Below are positions 15,306-23,203 of a stretch of DNA of 23,203 bases, piece by piece. The first letter of the stretch is position 1. Every line of letters starts with the position of its first letter. Under the pieces are notes generated by a model that was not told where the DNA came from, did not search any database, and was given only the letters and a program-made list of their open reading frames with translations. The translations under genes were made by a program, and so were the position numbers. The DNA is from an uncultured Candidatus Melainabacteria bacterium (GTDB lineage Bacteria > Cyanobacteriota > Vampirovibrionia > Gastranaerophilales > Gastranaerophilaceae): NCBI GenBank assembly GCA_934693215.1, contig CAKUVB010000005.1, forward strand, positions 1-23,203. The letters run 5' to 3'.

Positions 15306-15324
15306 CAATATTTTGTAACCCAAA

Positions 15325-16746
15325 TTAGTAAATAATAGTCAATTCTTCACCTGGGTTTAAACTTGCTTCGTTTGAATATTGAGGAACAATAACATATCTG
15401 ATTTCGTCTGTTAGTTCATAAAGAACTCCATAAGTTCCTGAAACAACTAACTTACAAACATCAAACACACCTTTTCCCACTGTAACTGCTGCATTACCTA
15501 CATTTTTAACACCAGAAACCGGTTTTAATGATGCAGTATCAACAAACACACTTGAAAGATTATCACCAAACTGTTCAACTCCGTTTGCTACAACATTCAC
15601 TCCAGAAGCTGCTGTTCTACCTGCAACACCAACAACTCTTGCAGAACCACTAAAAGGGAATCCTACTAAACGAGCAACCACGTTAGGATTCTTTGTAACA
15701 CAAGCTTTTGCTTGTGCAATATTTTTAGGGAATTCTGCACATTGTTTACCATTTTTCAAATGAGTAAATTTAACCTTCACATAACCAGGATTCTTTACAC
15801 CAGGTCTTGAAACTTCTACTACTTCACCTTTTACAAGAGAACCTGCAGGATAACAAACACCATTGATTGTTACATCTTTTGTTGTCTTAGCAGTAAATTT
15901 ATCACCGATATTTGATTGACGTGCAGAAAGTCTATCTTCTAATTTGATATTCAAAACTGTTGGTGTATAGTTTTTCAAACAACCAACACCTGCTAGAGAA
16001 CCTGATGCGATATATTGTTTAAGAGAACCAACAAGATACGCAACTTGAACCTTTGACAAATATTCGTCATTATTTACCTTATCAGGATTTGGAATATCCT
16101 CTAAAATCTCTGAATTAACAACTTCTTTAGTTGGTCTGATTGCCCATCTTGGAATGTATTTAATTTCTTTATTTTTGAAATCAGGACAAATTAAACTCTT
16201 ATCAGTTGGTACTTCGATAAGTTGTGCTACAGTTGCAAAAACTTCTGCTTTTGTAACAGGTTGATCAGGACGGAAAGATTTGTCAGGATAACCAATCATA
16301 ACTCCGGCATTTAACGCACCATTAATCCAATCTTTTGCCCAGTATGTAGAAGAAATATCTGTATATCTTTGTGAGTCTTTAGTATTTTTTAAATTAAATC
16401 CTTCTGACAAAATTACTGCAAGTTCTGATATTAAAACAGGCATTTTTTCATCAAAATTAGAAATATGTTCTCTTGATTTTAAAAGATTCATCATATCATT
16501 AGCAAAAGAATCGACGTATACTCTATCTTTTTTAATCACACCAATATGATTTCTTGATTTCAAAATTTTGCCACCTGTAACATATACAGAATCAGCAGTT
16601 GAAACTTCTTGAGATTGTGATGAGAACATGCCTGGGTGAGCATAAGCTTCCACTTTTACCGCCTTTTCACAATCATTAGCAAACGCAACAGAACCTATTG
16701 CAAAAACAAGAAGTCCACTCGCTACAAGTTTTTTCATCATTTTCAT
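15325..16746 (-). CDS. Exported SLH-domain protein (outer-membrane/surface associated)
   Basis: A 473-residue exported protein. The signal peptide ends near 'VAFA|ND' (20-25). One good SLH domain lies at about 128-177 ('YTDISSTYWAKDWI', 'GYPDKSFRPDQPVTKAEV'); a second, degenerate one follows at about 188-240 ('CPDF', 'RWAI'). SLH domains bind peptidoglycan-linked polymers and, in Cyanobacteria and relatives, tether outer-membrane proteins. The C-terminal half has a beta segment (280-330: 'NGVCYPAGSLVKGEVVEV', 'GYVKVKFTHL'), a Gly/Val/Ala-rich stretch (about 350-440) and a final 'LNPGEELTIIY' strand. It has several Cys residues (for example 26, 187, 256, 298), perhaps paired in the periplasm. 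AGGAG lies 6 nt before the ATG; a promoter with a large inverted repeat precedes it. Its C-terminal layout resembles the protein at 10480-11178. Anchor or scaffold role: inference. Confidence 0.85.
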   Translation of the reverse strand: MKMMKKLVASGLLVFAIGSVAFANDCEKAVKVEAYAHPGMFSSQSQEVSTADSVYVTGGKILKSRNHIGVIKKDRVYVDSFANDMMNLLKSREHISNFDEKMPVLISELAVILSEGFNLKNTKDSQRYTDISSTYWAKDWINGALNAGVMIGYPDKSFRPDQPVTKAEVFATVAQLIEVPTDKSLICPDFKNKEIKYIPRWAIRPTKEVVNSEILEDIPNPDKVNNDEYLSKVQVAYLVGSLKQYIASGSLAGVGCLKNYTPTVLNIKLEDRLSARQSNIGDKFTAKTTKDVTINGVCYPAGSLVKGEVVEVSRPGVKNPGYVKVKFTHLKNGKQCAEFPKNIAQAKACVTKNPNVVARLVGFPFSGSARVVGVAGRTAASGVNVVANGVEQFGDNLSSVFVDTASLKPVSGVKNVGNAAVTVGKGVFDVCKLVVSGTYGVLYELTDEIRYVIVPQYSNEASLNPGEELTIIY

Positions 16747-16786
16747 ACATCTCTCCTATTTAGTAACATATAAACACATTAAAACA

Positions 16787-16827
16787 ATGAGTTACATTAT
16801 TATGTATTTATAACTCATAATCGTCAA
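16787..16827 (-). promoter_or_regulatory. Promoter of the SLH gene with an 8-bp inverted repeat around the -10
   Basis: On the minus strand, TTGACG (16827-16822) and CATAAT (16804-16799) are 17 nt apart. The perfect inverted repeat ATGAGTTA-N16-TAACTCAT (16787-16794/16811-16818) brackets the -10 box. The half-site centres lie about two helical turns apart, as expected for a dimeric regulator. Confidence 0.6.
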
Positions 16828-16869
16828 TAGTTTGTAAAGTTGAAATTTTAAATAATATTAGAATCGAGT

Positions 16870-17709
16870 TTATACACATTCTAAAATCGTTAACATATCA
16901 GCACTGACCGGATTATTATATATATTTAATTTGCCTAAAGGAATATCCTTATTTGCACCATGATAATCACTACCACCTGTTATAAACAAATCATTTTCTT
17001 CTGCACATCTCACAAGAAAATCTATTTCCTCTTTAGAATAACGTGAATAATAACATTCCAAACCTTTAATTCCAGCATGTTTCATAATATCTAATTTCGC
17101 TAAAAATTCTTCTTGAGTTGAATGAACTTCACCCTCACCACCTAAAGAATGTGCCCAAACGGGAACTCCACCCGCAGAAACTATTGCTCTAATAGCTTCA
17201 TGCCCGTCAAATCTTGAATTACCTGTTTTGCAACCATCTAAATATTTTTTCATAGCAGAAAGATTATCTTCTGCTAAACCTCGTCTTACCAAAACATTTG
17301 CCAGATGAGTTTTTACAACACTTCGTCTTGAATACAACCAATCAAGTTCATCTTGGGTAAGCTCTATTCCCCAAACATCTTTTAAATATTTTATTCTTGT
17401 TTCAAGCTTATGTTTTCTTAAAAGTTTTCCTTTCTCAATAAGAGAATTAAGTTCATCATTATCAGGATTGCAATTATATCCTAAAATATGGCATTTTACT
17501 GTATCTGTTTTACTCGTAAGTTCTATTGATGGAATAAATTTTATATCACTTGGAACTAATGCCATCATTTCCTTACACCCACGAATTGTATCATGGTCGG
17601 TGAGTGCAAAAATATTTATTCCGGCAGATTTAATCTTTGATATCAAAGATTTTAAATCATCACTTCCGTCAGAGAAATTGCTATGTATATGTAAATCAGC
17701 TTTTATCAT
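16870..17709 (-). CDS. PHP-domain phosphoesterase (TrpH/YciV-like)
   Basis: A 279-residue metal-dependent phosphoesterase. The PHP metal-site residues are all visible: 'DLHIHS' (His7, His9), Asp14, 'LTDHDT' (Asp38-His39-Asp40), 'IPSIELT' (Glu63), His74, His135 in 'KTHLANVL', 'WAHSLGG' (His187) and 'GGSDYHG' (Asp248, His250). Order and length match the E. coli YciV/RNase AM and Chromobacterium 3',5'-nucleoside bisphosphatase group, which remove phosphate from pAp-type nucleotides or degrade short RNA 5' ends. The substrate here is inferred from the family. It starts 18 nt after secA with no clear Shine-Dalgarno close by (a GGGGA lies in the secA end), so it is probably read from the secA transcript. 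Confidence 0.88.
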   Translation of the reverse strand: MIKADLHIHSNFSDGSDDLKSLISKIKSAGINIFALTDHDTIRGCKEMMALVPSDIKFIPSIELTSKTDTVKCHILGYNCNPDNDELNSLIEKGKLLRKHKLETRIKYLKDVWGIELTQDELDWLYSRRSVVKTHLANVLVRRGLAEDNLSAMKKYLDGCKTGNSRFDGHEAIRAIVSAGGVPVWAHSLGGEGEVHSTQEEFLAKLDIMKHAGIKGLECYYSRYSKEEIDFLVRCAEENDLFITGGSDYHGANKDIPLGKLNIYNNPVSADMLTILECV

Positions 17710-17727
17710 GATAAATAAACTAAAATT

Positions 17728-20355
17728 TTATTCCCCTTCTGATACAAATTGTACACCGAATTTTGTACGGAACAAGTATTTAACGGTATCACCCTGAATT
17801 TCGTGCATCATTGTATTAAATAAATCATATGCTTCACGTTTGTATTCTATAAGTGGGTCTTTTTGCCCGTAAGCACGAAGTCCTATACCATCTTTTAATA
17901 TATCAATATTATGCAAATGGTCAATCCACTTATTATCAACAACTCTTAACAAAATGTCTTTTTCTATATGACGCATAACATTATCATCAGCATAAAGTTC
18001 TTCCGGCTCTCTATCTTGATTATATTCTCTCATGACATCATTATAGAACGTGATAACTTCTTTTTCATGGTCACGATAAGCATTCAACATTGCCTCTTTT
18101 AACTTGTCATACATTTCTTCATATCTCATAGATTTGATATCATCTACTTTTATGTAATCCAATTGCGGAACAATCGAATGAAGCTCCTTAACCATAGTTA
18201 CCAAATCATCATAGATATATTCATCAACAGGCATTTCCGGAGCAATATAACTTTGAAGAAGTCTTTCAAGTTCTCGCTCCATCATAAATATAACGTCCTC
18301 TGTAAGATTCTTTTCTGTAAGAACACGTTTTCTTTGTGCATAGAATTTTTCACGTTGAATATTCATAACATCATCATATTCAAGAACATTTTTACGTATA
18401 TCAAAATGGTAGGTTTCTACCTTTCTTTGAGCAGATTGAATCTGTTTTGTAATTATTCCTGATTCAATAGCCATATTTTCTTCAACATTCATCATATTCA
18501 TCAAAGAAACAAGTTTATCCCCGCCAAATATTCTCATCAAATTATCTTCTAACGACAAGAAAAATCTTGTAGAACCAGGGTCACCTTGCCTTGCAGCACG
18601 ACCTCTAAGCTGGTTATCAATACGTCTGGATTCATGACGTTCTGTACCTATTACATGAAGTCCACCAACTGCTACAACTTTGTCATGTTCTTCTGATGTT
18701 ATGGCTCTCGCTTCTGCAAGTGCAGCATCTTTCTTTTCTTCATAATTCGGAGTTTTTTCAGGTGAATATTTTTTTGCATCAAGCATCTCTTTTGCAAGAT
18801 ACTCAGCATTACCACCTAGAAGAATATCTGTACCACGACCAGCCATATTAGTTGCGATTGTAACAGCACCATATCTACCAGCCTGAGCAATAATATATGC
18901 CTCTCTTTCGTGATATTTAGCATTCAATACATTGTGCTTAATCCCACGTTTTTTAAGTAATGCTGACAAATATTCTGATTTTTCAATACTAATCGTACCA
19001 ACCAAAACAGGACGACCTATTTTGTGTTGAGCAATAATATCCTCTACAACGGCATTGAATTTAGCACGTTCTGTTTTATAAATAACATCGGGATAATTTA
19101 TTCTGATATCTTTTTTATTTGTTGGAATAACAGTAACTTCCAAATTGTAAATCTTGCCAAATTCAGCTTCTTCTGTCATTGCAGTACCTGTCATACCTGA
19201 CAATTTAGGATACAATCTGAATAAGTTTTGGAAGGTTATACTTGCAAGAGTTTGGGTTTCGTCTTGGATTTTTACACCCTCTTTAGCCTCTACAGCCTGA
19301 TGAAGTCCGTCAGACCAACGGCGACCTTCCATTAGACGACCAGTGAATTCATCAACAATCATAACCTCGCCATCTTTGATTACATAATCAGTATCTTTGA
19401 TAAACAATTCTTTAGCCTTCAATGCTTGCAAAAGATGATGTGCATATTGAGTTGAGATATCAAACAAATCTTTACAACCAATAAGTTCTTGAGCCTTATC
19501 AATCCCTTCTTCTGACAAAATAACATTCTTGTTCTTTTCATCAACTTCATAATCAACATCACGTTTTAATTGAGGTGCAATTTTTGCCATAAGCTTATAT
19601 GTGTCTGCTGATTTTTCTAATTTACCACTTATAATAAGCGGAGTTCTAGCCTCGTCAATCAAAATACTATCAACTTCGTCAATTATGGCATAATTATATG
19701 GACGTTGAACAAGCATTTCTAATGAACCTGCCATATTATCTCTTAAATAATCAAACCCAAATTCATTGTTTGTACCATAAGTAATATCGCACTCATAAGC
19801 AGCTTTTTTCTCTGCAAATTCCATTTCATTTCTACCACCTGATAAAATAACCCCAACTGATAGACCTAAAAATTTATATACTCTACCCATCCACTCGCTA
19901 TCACGTTTTGCAAGATAATCGTTTACTGTAATTACGTGAACGCCTTTTCCAGTTAATGCGTTTAGATATGCCGGCAAAGTTGCAACAAGAGTTTTACCTT
20001 CACCAGTTCTCATTTCTGCAATATTTCCATTATGCAAAAAATATCCACCCATAAGCTGAACATCAAAATGACGCATATTCAAAACACGTTTTGCAGCTTC
20101 TCTCACTGTTGCAAATGCTTCCGGTAAAATTTTATCTAATGCTTCTTTTTCTAAAATTCTGTCAGCTTTTGGATTATCTGAAGTTTGTCTTTCCTTTAAT
20201 ATTTTCTTGAATTCGTCTGTCTTAGCTCGTAATTCATCATCTGAAAATTTTTCATATTCAGGCTCTAACGCATTTATATGGTCAATTATTGGTAAAACTT
20301 GTTTTATTTTTTTATCGTTTGAACCGCCTAATAATTTAATTAAAAATTTCAACAT
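17728..20355 (-). CDS. secA: Preprotein translocase ATPase SecA
   Basis: An 875-residue motor ATPase that drives unfolded preproteins through SecYEG. Walker A 'MRTGEGKT' (115-122), Walker B region 'IIDEVDSILIDEARTPL' (224-240), 'MIVDEFTGR' (332-340), 'LSGMTGTA' (385-392) and 'TNMAGRGTDI' (503-512) are all present and intact, followed by the helical scaffold/wing domains. The C-terminus ends 'FGVQFVSEGE' with no CxCxSGx(6)C[CH] zinc-binding tail, so it lacks the SecB-binding tail of proteobacterial SecA, in line with other phyla. AGAGGAAC precedes the ATG. It is divergent from the large helical protein gene and probably heads secA-PHP, with its own promoter. Confidence 0.98.
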   Translation of the reverse strand: MLKFLIKLLGGSNDKKIKQVLPIIDHINALEPEYEKFSDDELRAKTDEFKKILKERQTSDNPKADRILEKEALDKILPEAFATVREAAKRVLNMRHFDVQLMGGYFLHNGNIAEMRTGEGKTLVATLPAYLNALTGKGVHVITVNDYLAKRDSEWMGRVYKFLGLSVGVILSGGRNEMEFAEKKAAYECDITYGTNNEFGFDYLRDNMAGSLEMLVQRPYNYAIIDEVDSILIDEARTPLIISGKLEKSADTYKLMAKIAPQLKRDVDYEVDEKNKNVILSEEGIDKAQELIGCKDLFDISTQYAHHLLQALKAKELFIKDTDYVIKDGEVMIVDEFTGRLMEGRRWSDGLHQAVEAKEGVKIQDETQTLASITFQNLFRLYPKLSGMTGTAMTEEAEFGKIYNLEVTVIPTNKKDIRINYPDVIYKTERAKFNAVVEDIIAQHKIGRPVLVGTISIEKSEYLSALLKKRGIKHNVLNAKYHEREAYIIAQAGRYGAVTIATNMAGRGTDILLGGNAEYLAKEMLDAKKYSPEKTPNYEEKKDAALAEARAITSEEHDKVVAVGGLHVIGTERHESRRIDNQLRGRAARQGDPGSTRFFLSLEDNLMRIFGGDKLVSLMNMMNVEENMAIESGIITKQIQSAQRKVETYHFDIRKNVLEYDDVMNIQREKFYAQRKRVLTEKNLTEDVIFMMERELERLLQSYIAPEMPVDEYIYDDLVTMVKELHSIVPQLDYIKVDDIKSMRYEEMYDKLKEAMLNAYRDHEKEVITFYNDVMREYNQDREPEELYADDNVMRHIEKDILLRVVDNKWIDHLHNIDILKDGIGLRAYGQKDPLIEYKREAYDLFNTMMHEIQGDTVKYLFRTKFGVQFVSEGE

Positions 20356-20378
20356 AAAAAGTTCCTCTACCCTATATC

Positions 20379-20426
20379 TTTATATAATCATAGCATAGAA
20401 AAACAAAGCACGAGTTACCCGAGTTA
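20379..20426 (-). promoter_or_regulatory. secA promoter with a tandem CGAGTTA repeat upstream
   Basis: On the minus strand, TTGTTT (20406-20401) and TATAAA (20384-20379) are 16 nt apart; an extended -10, TGCTATGAT (about 20395-20387), is an alternative. Just upstream of the -35, CGAGTTA occurs twice (20411-20417 and 20420-20426) with a 9-nt period. The GAGTTA core also forms the arms of the inverted repeat at the SLH-gene promoter. Confidence 0.45.
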
Positions 20427-20494
20427 TTTATTTTTCAAATTTGCATTAATATTTCTTTACATATCTTGTTTAAAAAGCAATTTTTTTTCTTGAG

Positions 20495-20528
20495 GGACAT
20501 TACATGTGACGAAAGGGGAATGTCCATG
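20495..20528 (+). promoter_or_regulatory. Hairpin with the ribosome binding site in its loop, abutting the start codon
   Basis: GGACATT (20495-20501) and AATGTCC (20519-20525) form a perfect 7-bp stem. The 17-nt loop carries the Shine-Dalgarno AGGGG (20514-20518), and the ATG (20526-20528) follows the stem directly. The SD-ATG spacing of 7 nt decides the start. Formation of the stem would constrain ribosome access, so translation may be controlled here; a DNA operator is the alternative. Confidence 0.5.
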
Positions 20529-22652
20529 AATACAATCACTAATTTTCGTATGAACCAACCAACTATCAATCAACAAAATAATTCAATTTCTAACAAACAA
20601 AGATTATATAAACCCGCTTACAATCAGTCACAAAATGTACAATTCAAAGGATTTGGGCTTAAATCTATATTTACCAATAGCAAAACTTTAGAAAGAGCCT
20701 CAGTTGAATGTAAAAAAGAAATTGCACAAATATTAAGAGTTTCTGATGACGAAATCATGGCACGAACTAAAGGTATTTCAACAAATAAATTACGATTCCT
20801 TAGTTCAATCACACATAAATTTCATGCGAAATATGGCTTAGATATTGGCAAAGAAGGTACTGAAAACGCAGATATTGTATTCAAAATTTTCGATAGTGTT
20901 AAGAACCCTAAAAAAGAACATTTTTCATTAATAAATGGTATTCATGGCAAAATGTCAAAAATAAAAGAAACTTTTGAAATTATTGGTGAAGATAAAAATA
21001 AATTATCATTAGCAGATAATATTAATCAACTAATCCATCGTGCAAATTACAGAGAAGCAAGTCCTAATTTAATGACAGACATGCTTAAATCTGAAAACGC
21101 AGAACTCTATGCAAAAAACTTTTCAGAATATAAACCATATTTATTAGCACATAAAGAAGATGAAAATGCAGTTAAAAACCTAGATAAAATGGTTAATGCC
21201 GGAACTTACGACAAAAATATCGTAGAACGTGAAAATTGGTTTGATGAAATTTTCCGTAATAACACTTTAAAAGAAACCGGAGAATTTAACCTTAAATCTT
21301 TAAAACAAAATTATACAGAAGAAAGAGGACAATTTTTAGACGCATTTACAAAATATTTTGGCTGTTCTACAGATAGCCTTAAAGCCGGTAATGACAAAGA
21401 TGTTATGGCAATGTATAAATCAACAACCAAAGATAATATTGACCTAAGATGTCGTATTTTAAAAACTTTTGAATCAAACAGATTTGACAACTACCATAGC
21501 AAAGACTTTAACCAAAATGTCGCAGATCTTCATGAATTATTTGATAGAATTGATTCTGATAAACATGCTGCTAACTATGTAAAGAAAGCTCTTGCTAAAG
21601 ACAATATGCCTCGCAGAATCAGTTCTTTGAACACATTATTTAGTCGAATTTCAACAAAAAAATTAGATATTTTTTATGACAATGCACAAAACATTATGGG
21701 ACAAGTACATGGTGAGGAAAAATTTGAAGTGCTAAACAGAGAAATCACAAACCCACTTTTCCTTACTCCAGAGAAAAAAGCACATATTCAAGAAATGAAA
21801 GACATTGGTCTACATGAAGGTTTCACATTTGGACAAAAAATTAAACGAGTATTAAAAAACCAAATCAGTAAAATAAGATATGGTATGTCTGAAGATAAAC
21901 AAGCTAAGATTGCACAAGAAGCACAAAATCAAGCAGAAATAGCAGATATCAAACGCAGAATGGAAGAATTCTTACCTACAGCTTCAGAACCTGCTAATAG
22001 CTCAATTGCAGAACCAATTACAACTCAAATTGCAACTCCACCTTTAGAAACTAAAGCTGCTGAAATCGTTAAAACAACTCCAGTAGAAACAGTTGCTGAA
22101 CCAGTATCTCAACCTGTGAAGAAAAAAGCAATTAGACACTTTAATGTACTAAAAGCTCCAAAAGCACCTAATGCTAAAAAACTTGCAGTAATAAATGATG
22201 TAAATCAAATCATTGAAAAGAAACTTGGTTCAAAAACATTGGCAGACCAAAAACGTGATTATGCAATTACAGCAACAAAAATGCGTATGCAAATGCTTCC
22301 TGAAATCTTCGAATCAATCAAAGAAACAAGAGCAATGGAAAGAGCTGCAGGAGTTAAAAAACCTTCTGTTTCTAATAAAGATGCGTTGTCTTTATATTCA
22401 AGAATTAACGGTAGAAACAAAAAACTTGTTAATTATATGCTCAAAAAACGTAATGCTGACGGAACTAGAACATTCAAGTTCAATGAAATCCTTTCTACAA
22501 TTGAACAATCTGAATCAAAACTACATAAACAAAAATTTGCATCTCCAAAAACATATAAAGCTGCTGACGGCAAAGCATACTATGCAAATCTTCTTGAAGC
22601 ACAAATTCAAGAACATGGTAAACTTCAAAGAACAAGAAAATCATCAAAATAA
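20526..22652 (+). CDS. Large helical hypothetical protein with an Asn/Gln-rich leader and 'FKG' motif
   Basis: No named family recognised. The 708-residue product has no signal peptide or membrane segment. It begins with a disordered Asn/Gln/Ser leader (1-35) ending in 'QNVQFKGFG' (36-44). I recall similar '-[NV]-x-F-[KQ]-G' leaders on many hypothetical proteins of gut Melainabacteria; that is memory, not a search. A long, charged helical region follows (about 45-480), then a Pro/Ala/Thr/Val linker (about 480-535), then a basic helical C-terminal part ending QRTRKSSK. The ATG at 20526 is chosen for AGGGG at 7 nt; in-frame TTG (20466) and ATG (20520) starts upstream have no fitting site. It is divergent from secA and ends at a strong terminator. 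A structural or secreted-effector role is possible but not shown. Confidence 0.85.
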   Translation: MNTITNFRMNQPTINQQNNSISNKQRLYKPAYNQSQNVQFKGFGLKSIFTNSKTLERASVECKKEIAQILRVSDDEIMARTKGISTNKLRFLSSITHKFHAKYGLDIGKEGTENADIVFKIFDSVKNPKKEHFSLINGIHGKMSKIKETFEIIGEDKNKLSLADNINQLIHRANYREASPNLMTDMLKSENAELYAKNFSEYKPYLLAHKEDENAVKNLDKMVNAGTYDKNIVERENWFDEIFRNNTLKETGEFNLKSLKQNYTEERGQFLDAFTKYFGCSTDSLKAGNDKDVMAMYKSTTKDNIDLRCRILKTFESNRFDNYHSKDFNQNVADLHELFDRIDSDKHAANYVKKALAKDNMPRRISSLNTLFSRISTKKLDIFYDNAQNIMGQVHGEEKFEVLNREITNPLFLTPEKKAHIQEMKDIGLHEGFTFGQKIKRVLKNQISKIRYGMSEDKQAKIAQEAQNQAEIADIKRRMEEFLPTASEPANSSIAEPITTQIATPPLETKAAEIVKTTPVETVAEPVSQPVKKKAIRHFNVLKAPKAPNAKKLAVINDVNQIIEKKLGSKTLADQKRDYAITATKMRMQMLPEIFESIKETRAMERAAGVKKPSVSNKDALSLYSRINGRNKKLVNYMLKKRNADGTRTFKFNEILSTIEQSESKLHKQKFASPKTYKAADGKAYYANLLEAQIQEHGKLQRTRKSSK

Positions 22653-22674
22653 TATAATTAAGAGAAGTATATGG

Positions 22675-22703
22675 AAAAGACCGGCAATTGCCGGTCTTTT
22701 TTA
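22675..22703. terminator. Bidirectional terminator between convergent genes
   Basis: A perfect 26-nt palindrome (22675-22700) gives an 11-bp stem, AAAAGACCGGC/GCCGGTCTTTT, with an AATT loop, followed by TT on the plus strand and preceded by AAAA (T-run on the minus strand). It serves the helical-protein gene and the TolC-like gene. Confidence 0.92.
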
Positions 22704-22727
22704 TTGTTATCTAATATAAATTTTACA

Positions 22728-23203
22728 TTAATTCAGTTTAAGAGTTTTATTAACTCCTGCACCAGTTGCCTTGTACAAGCCTATTGAATCAACAATACAA
22801 CCTATTTTGCTTTGTACAACCATATTATCTATTGTTAGAAGATTTTCTTGTCTTTGGTTCAAATCAAGTTTTGAAATAACACCTTGTTCATACATTTTTT
22901 TAGACAAATTAAAATCTCTTACCTCAAGGTTTTTGTTTTTAACATTTTGTTTATACTTATCATTATCATATTTGTAAGCATAAAGTGCGTCATTAACTTC
23001 TTGTATAGAAACAAGGTTTGTATTTTGATAAGTTTTTAACATTCTTTCATATTTAACTTTATTCATTCTTAAGTTTGCCATTTTTGCACCACCGGTAAAG
23101 AAGGTTTCAAAAATACTTCCACCAAATCCCCAAATAAAGTTAGGAAACATATTTCCTGAAGAATTAAGTACATTGAATAATGCTAACCCACCAATATTAA
23201 TAC
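22728..23203 (-). CDS. TolC/NodT-type outer-membrane efflux protein (5' part cut off by window edge)
   Basis: The C-terminal 157 residues of an outer-membrane efflux channel; the reading frame stays open to the right edge, so the internal ATG at 23150 is not the start. The fragment shows the second OEP repeat: 'GGSIFETFFTGGAKMANLRM' (the family's P-[IL]-F-x-G-G-x-x-x-A-x-[LI]-x turn), 'NTNLVSIQEVNDALYAY' (coiled-coil helix, matching the family's Q-E-V-x-D-A-L), 'SKKMYEQGVISKLDL' (matching R-Y-x-x-G-x-x-x-x-L-D-[LV]) and a final 'IGLYKATGAGV' (matching LYKALGGGW). Such proteins form trimeric tunnels used with inner-membrane pumps or type I secretion; the partner is outside the window. It ends near a bidirectional terminator. 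Confidence 0.9.
   Translation of the reverse strand, partial: INIGGLALFNVLNSSGNMFPNFIWGFGGSIFETFFTGGAKMANLRMNKVKYERMLKTYQNTNLVSIQEVNDALYAYKYDNDKYKQNVKNKNLEVRDFNLSKKMYEQGVISKLDLNQRQENLLTIDNMVVQSKIGCIVDSIGLYKATGAGVNKTLKLN

Noticed and set aside
20466..20525. N-terminal extension of the FKG-motif gene from a TTG at 20466
   Set aside because: It would code through the hairpin and ribosome binding site, has no Shine-Dalgarno of its own, and the ATG at 20526 has AGGGG at ideal spacing.
22213..22719. 168-codon open frame inside the FKG-motif gene
   Set aside because: It overlaps a better-supported gene in another frame, has Gln/Leu/Lys-biased low-complexity sequence and runs through a terminator.
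23148..23150. ATG at 23150 as start of the efflux protein
   Set aside because: The frame continues open to the window edge with family-like sequence, and the fragment covers only the C-terminal repeat of the family.
1..23203. CRISPR arrays, insertion sequences, prophage, rRNA or tRNA genes
   Set aside because: No regularly spaced repeats, transposase or integrase motifs, or RNA-gene signatures were seen on either strand.

Overview
This is an AT-rich window (well below 40% G+C by eye) from a flagellated, Gram-negative-type bacterium. A TolC-like outer-membrane efflux protein, an exported SLH-domain protein of the kind found in Cyanobacteria and relatives, and a large helical protein with an Asn/Gln-rich leader ending in 'NVQFKGFG' together suggest a non-photosynthetic Cyanobacteria relative (Vampirovibrionia/Melainabacteria, Gastranaerophilales-like, a gut lineage). 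The lineage call is inference from gene content; no marker tree could be run.

Layout. The left edge holds the first 114 codons of a YggS/PLPBP pyridoxal-phosphate homeostasis gene (minus), behind its own promoter and a hairpin-rich stretch. A minus-strand hook operon follows: fliJ-fliK-flgD-flgE (transcribed from about 5.1 kb down to 0.57 kb). Divergent from fliJ is a plus-strand operon of three overlapping genes: a DUF374-type acyltransferase, a nitrilase-superfamily amidohydrolase and a DacB/PBP4 peptidase. It converges, with a 1-nt gap, on a nucleotidyltransferase-like gene (minus) that lies directly downstream of a single flagellin gene (minus). Next on the minus strand are an exported hypothetical protein, a short glutaredoxin and ribosomal protein S16 (rpsP), then the filament-junction operon flgN-flgK-flgL. 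A strong terminator separates flgN from an SLH-domain protein gene, preceded by a TrpH/YciV-type PHP phosphoesterase gene and secA, all on the minus strand. Divergent from secA is the large lineage-type helical protein (plus). Beyond a bidirectional terminator, the right edge holds the C-terminal part of a TolC/NodT-type efflux protein (minus).

How it fits together. FliK (ruler), FlgD (cap), FlgE (hook) and FliJ (export) build the hook. FlgN chaperones FlgK/FlgL, which join the hook to the flagellin filament. SecA exports the envelope proteins (SLH protein, exported hypothetical, DacB, TolC-like protein). The acyltransferase and DacB act on the cell envelope. No phage, insertion sequence, CRISPR array, tRNA or rRNA was found.

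The more unusual signals are non-coding or architectural: a perfect hairpin that holds the ribosome binding site of the large helical protein in its loop and abuts its start codon; a possible pseudoknot upstream of yggS; a likely leaderless acyltransferase mRNA; a perfect inverted repeat over the flagellin promoter; GAGTTA-type repeats at both the slh and secA promoters; and an oversized acidic FliK.
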